The notes beneath the pieces were generated by a model. The model was not told the origin of the DNA, searched no databases, and worked only from the letters and a program-made list of their open reading frames with translations. The position numbers were made by a program, and so were the translations under genes. 64,000 nucleotides of DNA from Bradyrhizobium sp. Rc3b (GTDB lineage: Bacteria > Pseudomonadota > Alphaproteobacteria > Rhizobiales > Xanthobacteraceae). The DNA is taken from positions 310,001 through 374,000 of the forward strand of contig NZ_FOUS01000009.1 in assembly GCF_900114915.1 (NCBI RefSeq). Reading direction: 5' to 3'. Below, piece by piece: positions 1 through 8,929 of the stretch (position 1 is the first letter of the stretch; every line of letters begins with the position of its first letter).

Positions 1-267
1 GCGGTCAGTCGCGGTGAGCAGCTCTTCGCCGACCAGCTTGATGCTGCCGGCGGTGGGAACCAGCGTGCCCTTCGGCAGCAGGCCCATCGTGGTCAGTGAG
101 GTCACCGACTTGCCCGAGCCGCTTTCCCCGACGAGGCACAGCGTCTCGCGCTCGCGGACCTGGATCGAGATGCCGTCGATGATCTTTGGCCCACCCGGCT
201 TCTTGCCGACGGAGACGACGAGGTTGTTGATGTCGAGAACGGTGTTGGTCATCACTTGATCGGTCAT
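1..267 (-). CDS. Peptide-type ABC transporter ATP-binding protein (C-terminus outside window)
   Basis: The N-terminal 89 codons of an OppD/DppD-type ATPase, which powers uptake of oligopeptides or similar solutes at the inner face of the membrane. The frame opens MTDQVMTNTVLDINNLVV and holds a Walker A motif GESGSGKS about residue 50; the signature and Walker B motifs lie beyond the window edge. The start is fixed by an ATGA overlap with the stop of the upstream permease, the usual sign of translational coupling. It is the third gene of the permease-permease-ATPase run. A second ATPase (DppF/OppF type) probably follows outside the window. The solute cannot be told from this fragment. Confidence 0.9.
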   Translation of the reverse strand, partial: MTDQVMTNTVLDINNLVVSVGKKPGGPKIIDGISIQVRERETLCLVGESGSGKSVTSLTTMGLLPKGTLVPTAGSIKLVGEELLTATDR

Positions 268-1154
268 CACTTGCCTTCCCGCTGCTTCATGCGCGGATCG
301 AGTGCGTCGCGGGCGGCGTCGCCGATCAGATTGATGCTGAGGATGGCGATCGAAAGCAGCAGGCCCGGCCAGAAGATCAGCGACGGCTTGATCTGGAAGT
401 ACTGCCGGCCCTCGGCCATGATGTTGCCCCAGGTGGGCGTCTCCGGCGAGATGCCGGCGCCGAGGAAGGAGAGGATGGCCTCGGTGAGGATCGCGCTCGC
501 GCAGATATAGGTGCCCTGGACGATCAGCGGCGCCACCGTGTTCGGCATCAGATGCCGCCACATGATCTTGGGCAGCGACGAGCCAACCGAGATCGCGGCT
601 TCTACATAAGGCTCCTCGCGCGCCGACAGCACGACCGAGCGGACCAGGCGCGCCACGCGCGGAATCTCGGGGATGGTGATCGCGATCAGCACGGTCCAGA
701 GGCTGGCACCGGACAGCGACACCACGGCGATTGCGAGCAGGATGCTCGGCATCGCCATCAGGCCGTCCATGACCCGCATCAGCACGGCATCGACCAGCTT
801 GAAGAAGCCGGAGACGAGGCCGATCGCAAGGCCGATGACGATCGACAGGATCGCAGAGCCGATGCCGATCAGCAGCGAGATGCGGCCGCCATAGACGACG
901 CGCGACAACAGGTCACGACCATAGGCATCGGTGCCGAGCAGGAATTGCGCGGACGACGGCTTGAGCCGTTGCGACGGCGCGAGCTGGATCGGATCATGCG
1001 GCGCGATCAGCGGCGCCAGGATCGAGACCAGGATGATCAGCGCGAGCAGGACCGTCGCCGTGGCGATGATCGGCGTCGAGGTGAGGAAGCCGAAGCGCGG
1101 CCGCAGCGGCGACGTGATCGGAATGGACGACTGGGGAAGGGTATCGACCGACAT
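267..1154 (-). CDS. ABC transporter permease, DppC/OppC type
   Basis: Inner-membrane permease of 295 residues, the usual DppC/OppC length. The N-terminal segment (first membrane helix at about residues 30-52) is followed by the family sequence LGTDAYGRDLLSRVVYGGR near residue 75, typical of peptide/nickel permeases. The EAA cytoplasmic loop that contacts the ATPase is visible as EAAISVGSS...HLMPN about residue 190. It forms the translocation pore with the DppB-type protein upstream, 18 bases away, and its stop overlaps the ATPase start. Peptide uptake is the family default; nickel or other small solutes remain possible. Confidence 0.92.
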   Translation of the reverse strand: MSVDTLPQSSIPITSPLRPRFGFLTSTPIIATATVLLALIILVSILAPLIAPHDPIQLAPSQRLKPSSAQFLLGTDAYGRDLLSRVVYGGRISLLIGIGSAILSIVIGLAIGLVSGFFKLVDAVLMRVMDGLMAMPSILLAIAVVSLSGASLWTVLIAITIPEIPRVARLVRSVVLSAREEPYVEAAISVGSSLPKIMWRHLMPNTVAPLIVQGTYICASAILTEAILSFLGAGISPETPTWGNIMAEGRQYFQIKPSLIFWPGLLLSIAILSINLIGDAARDALDPRMKQREGK

Positions 1155-1172
1155 TCTATTCTTGTCCTTGCC

Positions 1173-2114
1173 TCAGTACCGGATCCGGGGATCGAGCAGG
1201 GTGTAGGCGACGTCGATGAGAAGATTGACGACGACATAGATCAGCGACGTCAGCAGGATCATCGCCTGGATCACCGGATAGTCGCGCGCCAGCACCGCAT
1301 CCACGGTGAGGCGGCCGATGCCGGGGATGTTGAACACGCTCTCGGTGACGACGACGCCGGAGATCAGCAGCGCAAAGCCGGTGCCGATCACGGTGATGAC
1401 GGGCACGGCGGCGTTGCGCAGCGCGTGGCGCATCATCACGGCGACCTCGTTGATGCCCTTGGCGCGCGCGGTGCGCACATAGTCCTCGCCGAGCACATCC
1501 AGCATCGCCGCGCGTGTCATGCGCGCGATCAGCGCGATGTAGATGAAGGAGAGCGCGCAGGTCGGCAGGATCATGCGCTCGAAAAACGGTCCGAAGCCGT
1601 TAAAGATGCTGCGGAAGCCCTGCACCGGCACCCACCGCAGTTCGATCGCGAAGACCTGGATCAGAATATAGCCGACCACGAACACCGGCACCGAGAAGCC
1701 GAGCACGGAAAGCCCCATCACGAAACGGTCGATCCAGGTGCCGTGCTTCCACGCGGCGATCACGCCGAGGGGAACCGCCACGATCACGGCGAGGATGATG
1801 GTGCACAGCGCGATCGAGATCGACGGCTCGACGCGCTGGCCGATCATCTTCATCACAGGCAGATTGGAGATCAGCGAGGTCCCGAGATCGCCGTGCAGCA
1901 GCTTGTTCACCCAGGTGATGAACTGCACGATCAAGGGCTCGTTGAGGCCGAGCGAGGTGCGGATGCGCTCCAGCCGCTCCGGCGTTGCATTGTCGCCGGC
2001 GAGGATCGCGGCGGGATCGCCGGGGGTGAGGCGGAGCAGGAGGAAGACGAACAGCGCGACGACGCCCATCACGGGCACGGCGGCGAAGATTCGGCGAAGG
2101 AGATATCCGAGCAA
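1173..2114 (-). CDS. ABC transporter permease, DppB/OppB type
   Basis: Inner-membrane permease of 313 residues. It opens with MLGYLLRRIFAAVPVM, the typical start of DppB-type proteins, and has six predicted membrane segments and the EAA loop DYVRTARAKGINE near residue 195. It pairs with the DppC-type permease downstream. The start codon is TTG at 2114; no better ATG lies close by. The 208 bases upstream, to the M20 peptidase stop, are non-coding and may carry a promoter, so this gene may or may not be cotranscribed with the peptidase. Confidence 0.9.
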   Translation of the reverse strand: MLGYLLRRIFAAVPVMGVVALFVFLLLRLTPGDPAAILAGDNATPERLERIRTSLGLNEPLIVQFITWVNKLLHGDLGTSLISNLPVMKMIGQRVEPSISIALCTIILAVIVAVPLGVIAAWKHGTWIDRFVMGLSVLGFSVPVFVVGYILIQVFAIELRWVPVQGFRSIFNGFGPFFERMILPTCALSFIYIALIARMTRAAMLDVLGEDYVRTARAKGINEVAVMMRHALRNAAVPVITVIGTGFALLISGVVVTESVFNIPGIGRLTVDAVLARDYPVIQAMILLTSLIYVVVNLLIDVAYTLLDPRIRY

Positions 2115-2322
2115 GTTGGATCCGTCAGCTTAGAGTAAATCGGCGGCAGCGGTCGTAGTCTGTTCTGCCACCAGCCTAACATTTCAGCAATTCCCGTGCC
2201 ATCAGGGCCACAGTTTTTGCAGTGCGGTCAGCTGTTTTGGCGACCCCTCTTCAAGGGGGCCAGCGGAGCGTGCCCGCCAGACGAAATATCTGCGGCGCGC
2301 CAGGCGCGCCCATCCAATCCGG

Positions 2323-3453
2323 TCACTCCAGCGTCGCAAGCAGCCCGGCCATCAGCCGGCCGCGCTCAACGAGACTCTCGACTTCGATATACTCCTCTAA
2401 CGTGTGGCCATTGGCTCCGCGCACGCCCAGGCCGTCGAGCGTCGGGATTCCCATCGCACCGGTGAAGTTGCCATCGGAGCCGCCGCCGGAGCTCGCATGC
2501 GGCAGTTCGGCGCCAAGCGACTTGGCGATGCCGCGCGCCTTCTCATACAACGCCATCGTGCCGGCATCCGGCTCCCACACCGGACGCGTCACCCCGCGCG
2601 TCACCTTGAAGGAAACATCGTTGGCCGTGCCCGACAGCGCCAGCATCCGCTCGACGCCGCGATCGAGATCGGCCTGCCGCTTGGCCATGGAGAGCGCTTC
2701 GCCGGTGGCGGTCGTGGCAACGCAATTGACCCATTGCCCGCCATGCACGACGCCGACCGAGAAGGTGCAGTCCTCCGTCGTCATCGCGTCGATGGCGAGA
2801 ATCTGCCGCGCCATCTCGCGGATCGCCGAGCGTCCCGCCGACAGCGTCGCGCCGGCGTGGCTCGGCCGGCCCGTCGCCTCGAGATTGAAGCGCGCGATGG
2901 CGTAACGTCCGGTGGTGACGCCGTTGTCGGCGCGGCCGGGCTCGGGCACCAGGACATATTTGTTGCGCGCGGCTTCCGCCTCGATGATGTCGCGCGTCGA
3001 GGGCGTGCCGACTTCCTCGTCCGGCGTGAACAGCACGGTGATCGGCAGCGGCGTGGTGAACGATGCACGCGCCAGTTGCCGGATCGCTTCCAGCGAGAGG
3101 TAGTTGCCGCCCTTCATGTCATAGATGCCGGGGCCGTAGCACCGATTGCCCTCGCGCCGCCATTTCAGCTTCTCGATGGTACCGACCGGGTGGACGGTAT
3201 CCATATGGCCGGCGATCAGGATGCCCGGCTCGCCCTGTTTCGGATGCGGAAAGCGCGCGCGGATCACGCCGCCGAACCCCTGGCGGCCGGCGATGCGCTC
3301 GATCGTCGCACCCATGATCGCCATATCCCGCGCTGCGATATCGAGCGTGCGATTCACCGCATCAGCGTCCCAGGTCGGGCTTTCGCATTCGACCCAGCCG
3401 CGCAGACCCTGGAGCATCGCCTCGGAATCGAAAGGAAGATTGGCTGGATTCAT
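2323..3453 (-). CDS. M20 family metallopeptidase (glutamate carboxypeptidase-like)
   Basis: A 376-residue zinc-dependent aminoacyl hydrolase of the ArgE/DapE/CPG2 group. Metal-binding landmarks are GHMDTVHPVG (about residue 85), GPGIYDMKGG (about 115), the catalytic pair TPDEEVGTP (about 150) and the late His in SGGGSDGNF (about 350). The ATG at 3453 is preferred because homology starts at MNPANL; the frame is open further upstream but that stretch is low quality. It lies between the permease genes and the divergent binding protein, so it may cleave the imported peptide or acyl-amino acid in the cytoplasm. The exact substrate is not visible. Confidence 0.88.
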   Translation of the reverse strand: MNPANLPFDSEAMLQGLRGWVECESPTWDADAVNRTLDIAARDMAIMGATIERIAGRQGFGGVIRARFPHPKQGEPGILIAGHMDTVHPVGTIEKLKWRREGNRCYGPGIYDMKGGNYLSLEAIRQLARASFTTPLPITVLFTPDEEVGTPSTRDIIEAEAARNKYVLVPEPGRADNGVTTGRYAIARFNLEATGRPSHAGATLSAGRSAIREMARQILAIDAMTTEDCTFSVGVVHGGQWVNCVATTATGEALSMAKRQADLDRGVERMLALSGTANDVSFKVTRGVTRPVWEPDAGTMALYEKARGIAKSLGAELPHASSGGGSDGNFTGAMGIPTLDGLGVRGANGHTLEEYIEVESLVERGRLMAGLLATLE

Positions 3454-3722
3454 CTCAATGTCTCTCAAGCTTCGAAAGATGGAATGCGCATTGCATTGGT
3501 GCGGGGCAGGACGAGTGGAGAGTGTTGTAGAGCCAAACCGATCCTTGTGGAGCCCGCGCCCGCGCCGCCAGGGCTTGCAGCGAAACCGGATTGACGCGCT
3601 CGGCACTGTCTGCAAGTCTCGAAAGATAAAGGCATTGCATGAGGTTAGTTCGCCCAAGGAACGAGCCCCATGCTTAACCAATAACCTGCCTTTGAACAGT
3701 TTCACGTCAGGAGAAACTTTTT

Positions 3723-5333
3723 ATGTTCCACTTCATGCGCCGGGGGCCTCGCGCGTTTGCCTCCAAACTTGCGCTGTCTGTCGTTGCGCTTTCGACGGCG
3801 CTTGCCTCGCCAGTGCTTGCAGCCGGCAAGACCATTACGGCGGTGATGCATTCGGATCTGCGCATCATCGATCCGATCTTCACCACGGCCTACATCACGC
3901 GTGACCATGGCTACATGGTCTACGACACGCTGGTGGCTCCCGATTCGAGCTTCAAGATTCAGCCGCAGATGGCGGACTGGAAGATCTCCGACGACAAGCT
4001 CACCTACACCTTCACGCTGCGCGACGGCCTCAAATGGCATGACGGTGCGCCGGTGACGGCGGAAGATTGCGTCGCCTCGCTGAAGCGCTGGGCCGCGGTC
4101 GACGGCATGGGCCAGAAGCTCCTGGACTTCACCGCGAGCATCGAGGCGACCGACGCCAAGACCATCACGCTGAAGCTGAAGGAGCCCTACGGCCTCGTGC
4201 TCGACTCCATCGGCAAGCCGTCCTCGCGCGTCGCCTTCATGATGCCGAAGCGCCTCGCCGAGACGCCGCCGGACAAGCAGATCCCCGAGCAGATCGGCTC
4301 GGGCCCCTTCAAGTTCGTTGCGTCGGAATTCCAGCCTGGCGTCAAGGCGGTCTACGTCAAGAACACCGATTACGTGCCGCGCAAGGAGCCGGCGAGCTGG
4401 ACCTCCGGCGGCAAGGTGGCGAAGGTCGACCGCGTCGAATGGATCACCATGCCGGACTCGCAGACCGCCGTGAACGCGCTGCAGTCGGGCGACATCGACT
4501 TCATGGAAAACCTGCCCTACGACATGCTGCCGGTGCTGGAGGCGAACAAGGAGATCACGATCGAGGTCTCGAACAAGTTCGGCTTTCAGACGCTCGGCCG
4601 GATGAACTTCCTCTATCCGCCGTTCGACAACGTGAAGGTACGACGTGCCGCTCTTCTGGCGATGAACCAGAAGGACGTTCTCGACGCGCTGGTCGGCAAT
4701 GCCAAGTACCAGAAGATCTGCGGCGCGTTCTTCGTTTGCGATACGCCGTTCGCGACCGAGGTCGGCGCCGAGACCCTGGTGAAGGGCAATGGCATGGCGG
4801 AGGCCAAGAAGGCGCTCGCCGAATCCGGATATGACGGCACCCCGGTCGTCATCATGGCGCCCGGCGACGTCACCACGCTCAAGGCCCAGCCCATCGTCGC
4901 GGCCCAGCTGCTGCGCGAAGCCGGCTTCAAGGTCGATCTGCAAGCGACCGATTGGCAGACGGTGGTGAGCCGCCGTGCCAGTCAGAAGCCGCCGAAGGAG
5001 GGTGGCTGGAACATGTTCTTCACCAACTGGGTCGCGGCCGACGTCTCCAACCCGATCGCCAATCTCTCGATCGGCGGCCAGGGCAAGAAGGGCGGCTGGT
5101 TCGGCTGGGCGGAAAGCGCCAAGATCGAGCAGCTCAAGGACGCGTTCGTCCGCGCGCCGTCGATCGACGAGCAGAAGAAGATCGCCGCCGACATCCAGAA
5201 GGAAGCCTATGAGCAGGTGATCTACATCCCGCTGGGGCAATACCTGCTGCCGAGCGGCTGGCGTAAATCGCTGACCGGCGTGCTCGACGGCCCGGCGACG
5301 CCGCTGTTCTGGAACGTCGACAAGTCGGAGTAA
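3723..5333 (+). CDS. ABC transporter substrate-binding protein, family 5
   Basis: Periplasmic solute receptor of 536 residues, normal for SBP_bac_5 proteins (DppA/OppA). A signal peptide runs from the start to about residue 34, ending in ASPVLAAG. The mature part shows the family pattern: YDTLVAPDS near residue 65, the TYTFTLRDGLKWHDGAPVTA block near residue 95, and the C-terminal lobe. A ribosome site AGGAG precedes the ATG by about ten bases. It diverges from the M20 peptidase and permease genes and should deliver solute to that permease pair. A strong hairpin terminator follows the stop. Confidence 0.92.
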   Translation: MFHFMRRGPRAFASKLALSVVALSTALASPVLAAGKTITAVMHSDLRIIDPIFTTAYITRDHGYMVYDTLVAPDSSFKIQPQMADWKISDDKLTYTFTLRDGLKWHDGAPVTAEDCVASLKRWAAVDGMGQKLLDFTASIEATDAKTITLKLKEPYGLVLDSIGKPSSRVAFMMPKRLAETPPDKQIPEQIGSGPFKFVASEFQPGVKAVYVKNTDYVPRKEPASWTSGGKVAKVDRVEWITMPDSQTAVNALQSGDIDFMENLPYDMLPVLEANKEITIEVSNKFGFQTLGRMNFLYPPFDNVKVRRAALLAMNQKDVLDALVGNAKYQKICGAFFVCDTPFATEVGAETLVKGNGMAEAKKALAESGYDGTPVVIMAPGDVTTLKAQPIVAAQLLREAGFKVDLQATDWQTVVSRRASQKPPKEGGWNMFFTNWVAADVSNPIANLSIGGQGKKGGWFGWAESAKIEQLKDAFVRAPSIDEQKKIAADIQKEAYEQVIYIPLGQYLLPSGWRKSLTGVLDGPATPLFWNVDKSE

Positions 5334-5373
5334 GGGGAGGCGAATTCACGTAGCCTTCGTCGTCTTCACCACG

Positions 5374-5408
5374 CGGCGCCGCTGTCATCAGCGGCGCCGT
5401 TGTCTTTT
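5374..5408 (+). terminator. Intrinsic terminator after the binding-protein gene
   Basis: A perfect 11-bp stem (5374-5384 paired with 5389-5399, loop TCAT) followed by TTGTCTTTT. It sits 40 bases after the stop of the periplasmic binding protein and separates it from the glycosyltransferase gene. Confidence 0.85.
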
Positions 5409-5536
5409 GTGGTCTTGCGTCGGCGGAAAAGCGTTGCGGCTTTTAACCTTTCCAGTTTCCGGTCATTGCTATTTGTTTCAATCTTGAAATAGATGCGTCG
5501 TCCTTACGCGTCATTTTCCTCCTCAACCTGATTCCC

Positions 5537-7159
5537 GTGCCGATCGATTTTGCATTCCAGGCGATGGCCGAACGGTCCGATCGCGCGCCGGCGCGTTGGC
5601 GGCGGTCTTTCCTGCATTGGCTCGATGGCGTCGAGGCGGGCTGGGCCGTTCCGCTCCTCATCGGCTGTTTCGTCGCGATCTGGACGCTCTATCTGGCGAT
5701 CGCCTATGCCGGCGGCGGCCTGCACCCTGATACGCTCGAGGCCTGGATGCTGGGGCAGCATTTCGCCTGGGGCTATCACAAGCATCCGCCCTTGACCGGC
5801 TGGATCGCCGCCAGCTGGACCTCTGTCTTCCCGCTCAGCGATTGGTCGTTGCAATTGATGGCGATGGCCAATGCCGGGCTTGCGCTGATCTTCGTCGACC
5901 GGATCGCGCGGCAATTCGTGTCCGGGCACAAGCGCATCCTGGTGCTTTTGCTGCTGATGCTGACGCCGGTCTATCAATTCCATGCCCAGCGCTTCAATGC
6001 CAATTCGGTGCTGCTGGCGGTCTGGCCGCTGGCGACCTGGTGCTTCCTGCGCGCATTCGAGACGCGCGCCCCGCTGTGGGCGGTCGCAATGGGATGCACG
6101 ACGGCGCTGGCGATGGTCGGCAAATATTATTCGGTCTTTCTCGTCACGAGCTTCGCGTTTGCCGCGCTGGCGCACCCGGCGCGGCGCGCTTATTTCACCT
6201 CCGCTTCGCCCTGGATCTCGGTCGTCGTCGGGCTCGCGGCGCTGTCACCTCACGTCTATTGGCTCGCGACAACGGGCGCGTCGACCTTCACCTACGCACT
6301 GGCGCACACAGGCGGCAACGCTGCGACCTCACTCGGCGAGGCGAGAAACTTTCTGCTTGGGCTGGCGGCGGCGATGAGCATGTCGGCCGTGTTCTGGGTG
6401 CTCGTTGCAGGAACGCGCTTGAAGCAGTTTCCGGCGGACTTCGCCGCAATGAGCCCGGGCCTGCGGCTTTTGTTCTACGTCACGATGGGTACGATCGTGC
6501 TGCCGGTGGGGACGTCGCTCGCGATGGGCACCGATCTGCCGTCGCTATGGGCGTTGCAGGGGCTGTTCCTGTTCACCGTTCTCGTGGTCTGCGGCACGAG
6601 CTACCCGATCGAGCGCTTCTACACGGTCAACCTCACCGTGATCGTGGCCGGCGTCGCGCTCGCGGCCGTCCTGATCGCCGCGCCGATCCATGCCGTCTAT
6701 CGCAACGATCACGGGTATGAGGAGGGCCGGAATCTTTACGCCCAGGCGGCCAGTGAATTGACGCGCGAGTGGCGCGAGCAGACCGGTGTGCCGCTGAGCG
6801 CGGTGAGTGGTGATGGCTCGCTGGCCTTCGCCACTGCGTTTTACAGCCCGGACCATCCACGTCATGCGGCGCCCTTCGAGTACGACCAGACATTGGGCTT
6901 GCCGCGCAAGACGTCGCTCGACCGCGGCTGGGCCGCGCTGTGTTTCCGCGACCAGGAATCTTGCACCCGGTGGATGGCGTGGGCGTCCTCGCAGACCGGA
7001 CACTTCGTCAGGCGCGAGTTCACCGTGCGGGCCACCCTGTGGGGGCGGCCCGGTCTCTCGCGGGAGGTGGTCGCTCTGATCGTGCGGCCCCGGGGAATGC
7101 GGATGATACCCAAGAGCGCTGCGGATGATTTCAGCGCCAGCAGGCGCGGTTCGGAATAG
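5537..7159 (+). CDS. Glycosyltransferase family 39 (ArnT/PMT-like) membrane protein
   Basis: A 540-residue integral membrane protein with about ten helices. The region around residues 63-90 has the GT39 signature: an acidic pair in HPDTLEAW followed by GYHKHPPLTGW. Proteins of this class use polyprenyl-phosphate sugars to modify lipids or proteins on the periplasmic face. A soluble C-terminal part (about residues 400-530) is probably periplasmic. The start is uncertain: GTG at 5537 gives the length stated, and an ATG at 5564 is an alternative; neither has a clear ribosome site. It is monocistronic, with a terminator before it and a convergent gene after it. Confidence 0.85.
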   Translation: MPIDFAFQAMAERSDRAPARWRRSFLHWLDGVEAGWAVPLLIGCFVAIWTLYLAIAYAGGGLHPDTLEAWMLGQHFAWGYHKHPPLTGWIAASWTSVFPLSDWSLQLMAMANAGLALIFVDRIARQFVSGHKRILVLLLLMLTPVYQFHAQRFNANSVLLAVWPLATWCFLRAFETRAPLWAVAMGCTTALAMVGKYYSVFLVTSFAFAALAHPARRAYFTSASPWISVVVGLAALSPHVYWLATTGASTFTYALAHTGGNAATSLGEARNFLLGLAAAMSMSAVFWVLVAGTRLKQFPADFAAMSPGLRLLFYVTMGTIVLPVGTSLAMGTDLPSLWALQGLFLFTVLVVCGTSYPIERFYTVNLTVIVAGVALAAVLIAAPIHAVYRNDHGYEEGRNLYAQAASELTREWREQTGVPLSAVSGDGSLAFATAFYSPDHPRHAAPFEYDQTLGLPRKTSLDRGWAALCFRDQESCTRWMAWASSQTGHFVRREFTVRATLWGRPGLSREVVALIVRPRGMRMIPKSAADDFSASRRGSE

Positions 7160-7364
7160 ACTCTGCGCTCAACAATGACTGTCGCGGACCTGCTCAAGAC
7201 CCTCGCTCGCCAAAGGCGTCGTCAACGTGGCGTGCTCTGCGCTCGGCTCCGAATGTTCCGTCTTCCGCCGTTCGACGTCGCGGCGATCTTCCCGGTGTTC
7301 CGGTTCCATTGAATGTGACCTCTCGAATTGCTGCAGGACAACATCGAGCGGATCGGGAAGTTCC

Positions 7365-8624
7365 CTAAGTGATGGGACGATGATGCGGCTTGAACAGCCG
7401 GCCCTTTTCCACCACCAGCACGATCGCGAGCGCAGCGAGCGTCGACAGGAAGAAGCCGATCGAGAACGGCAGCAGCGTGCCGTCGAAACTCTGTCCGATC
7501 GCCATGCCGACCACGATTCCGATCAGCGTCGTGATCGACCCGTAGAGCGAGGAGGCGGTGCCGGCGATGTGGCCCTGCGGCTCCATCGCGAGCGCGGTGA
7601 AGTTGGCAACCATCATGCCGAACGAGAACATCATCAGAGCCGAGAGCACCATGAACAGGGTCAGCGGCAGGACGCCGAGAATTTCCGTCAGCAGCATCAC
7701 GGCGGCGACGATTGTGTAGAGCGTCAGTGCGCCATGCGAGATCACGCGCATGCCGAGCCGCCCGACCAGCCTCGCATTGAGGAAGCCGGCGACGGCCGTG
7801 CCGGCTGCAATCGCTGCGAAGGCGAGTGGGAAGTAATGGCCGAGGTGATAGATGCCGGTGAAGACCTGCTGGGCGCAGAAGACAAAGGCGAACAGCGCGC
7901 CGATGACGCTGCCGGCGGCCGTGGCATAGCCGATGGTCTGGCGATTGGTCACGGTCTGCCGAAACGCCGAGAGCACGTCGGCGGGCGCCAGGGACCGGCG
8001 CCCGGATTCAGGAAGGGTTTCCGGCAGCCGCAGCACGCACCAGGCGAGCGCCAGCAGGCCGTAGAGCATCAGCACGACGAAGATGCCGCGCCACGCCGTC
8101 ACCAGCAGCACCGCCTGTCCGAACGAGGGAGCGATCACGGGCACCGCGATGAACACCATCATGGCAAGCGACATCACGCTCGCCATGCGGCGGCCGACAT
8201 AGCAGTCGCGCACGATCGAGGTCGCGATCACGCGTGTCGCCGAGGTGCCGAGCCCCTGCAGCGCGCGCGCCAGCAGCAGCGTCTCGAACGAGGGTGCCGC
8301 GACCGCCAGCACGCTCGCCACCGCATAGACCGCCATGCCGCCGAGCAGCACCGGCCGGCGGCCGAAGCGGTCCGACAAGGGACCCATCACGAACTGGCCG
8401 GCGCCGAAGCCGATCAGGAAGGTCGACAGCACCAGCTGCAGATGGTTGGCGACGGGAATGTTGAAGGCTGTCCCGATATTGGGCAGCGCGGGCAGCATCA
8501 TGTCCATCGCAAGCGGATTCAGCGCCATGATGGACGCGATCACGATGACGAATTCTGGAAATCCCATCGGGCGGTGTCCTGCGGACACCCAATCGTCGGC
8601 ATTGACGTCAGACAAGAAGCTCAC
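7365..8624 (-). CDS. MFS transporter, Bcr/CflA drug-resistance type
   Basis: A 419-residue, 12-helix major facilitator protein of the drug:H+ antiporter group. The opening helix LNPLAMDMMLPALPNIG is characteristic of Bcr/CflA proteins, and motif A is seen as GPLSDRFGRRPVLLGG near residue 80. It would export small toxic molecules using the proton gradient. It is convergent with the glycosyltransferase gene and divergent from the GT87-like gene. The actual substrate cannot be predicted from sequence. Confidence 0.88.
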   Translation of the reverse strand: MSFLSDVNADDWVSAGHRPMGFPEFVIVIASIMALNPLAMDMMLPALPNIGTAFNIPVANHLQLVLSTFLIGFGAGQFVMGPLSDRFGRRPVLLGGMAVYAVASVLAVAAPSFETLLLARALQGLGTSATRVIATSIVRDCYVGRRMASVMSLAMMVFIAVPVIAPSFGQAVLLVTAWRGIFVVLMLYGLLALAWCVLRLPETLPESGRRSLAPADVLSAFRQTVTNRQTIGYATAAGSVIGALFAFVFCAQQVFTGIYHLGHYFPLAFAAIAAGTAVAGFLNARLVGRLGMRVISHGALTLYTIVAAVMLLTEILGVLPLTLFMVLSALMMFSFGMMVANFTALAMEPQGHIAGTASSLYGSITTLIGIVVGMAIGQSFDGTLLPFSIGFFLSTLAALAIVLVVEKGRLFKPHHRPIT

Positions 8625-8929
8625 CTCTGAAATTGAGCGACTTTATCCATCGCCCATGCTGCGTTGCACAACCCATGTTTCGGGATGGCTGGCAGGCGGA
8701 GGAGGGGCGGACAAGAATTGGTGAGGGGAACCCCCGCGCGAGCCGACCGCGGGTCCTGCTATGGCCCGGAAACCTGTGATTCACCATCCCTCCCTAAAGA
8801 TCGGCGCCGGGCGAGGCAGGTCGGGCCCGGCGGGATGAAACGGAAACGCCTCCTGTCCACTGTGGCGGCCGATGGATGAGGCGCCGCGCTGGCGCCGAAA
8901 GAAAACCAGGCCAAACAAGGTATCCGATT
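8625..8929. other. Divergent intergenic region, 305 bases
   Basis: This stretch lies between the MFS gene (minus) and the GT87-like gene (plus) and should hold both promoters. I see no convincing sigma-70 boxes, hairpin or small coding frame in it. Confidence 0.5.

Noticed and set aside
552..2138. A 500-codon plus-strand open frame over the permease genes
   Set aside because: It is antisense to two clear permeases and consists of Arg/His/Asp/Gln-rich text without domains, the usual shadow of GC-rich coding DNA.
3702..5240. A 512-codon minus-strand open frame opposite the binding protein
   Set aside because: Same kind of shadow; the plus-strand binding protein has a signal peptide and full family homology.
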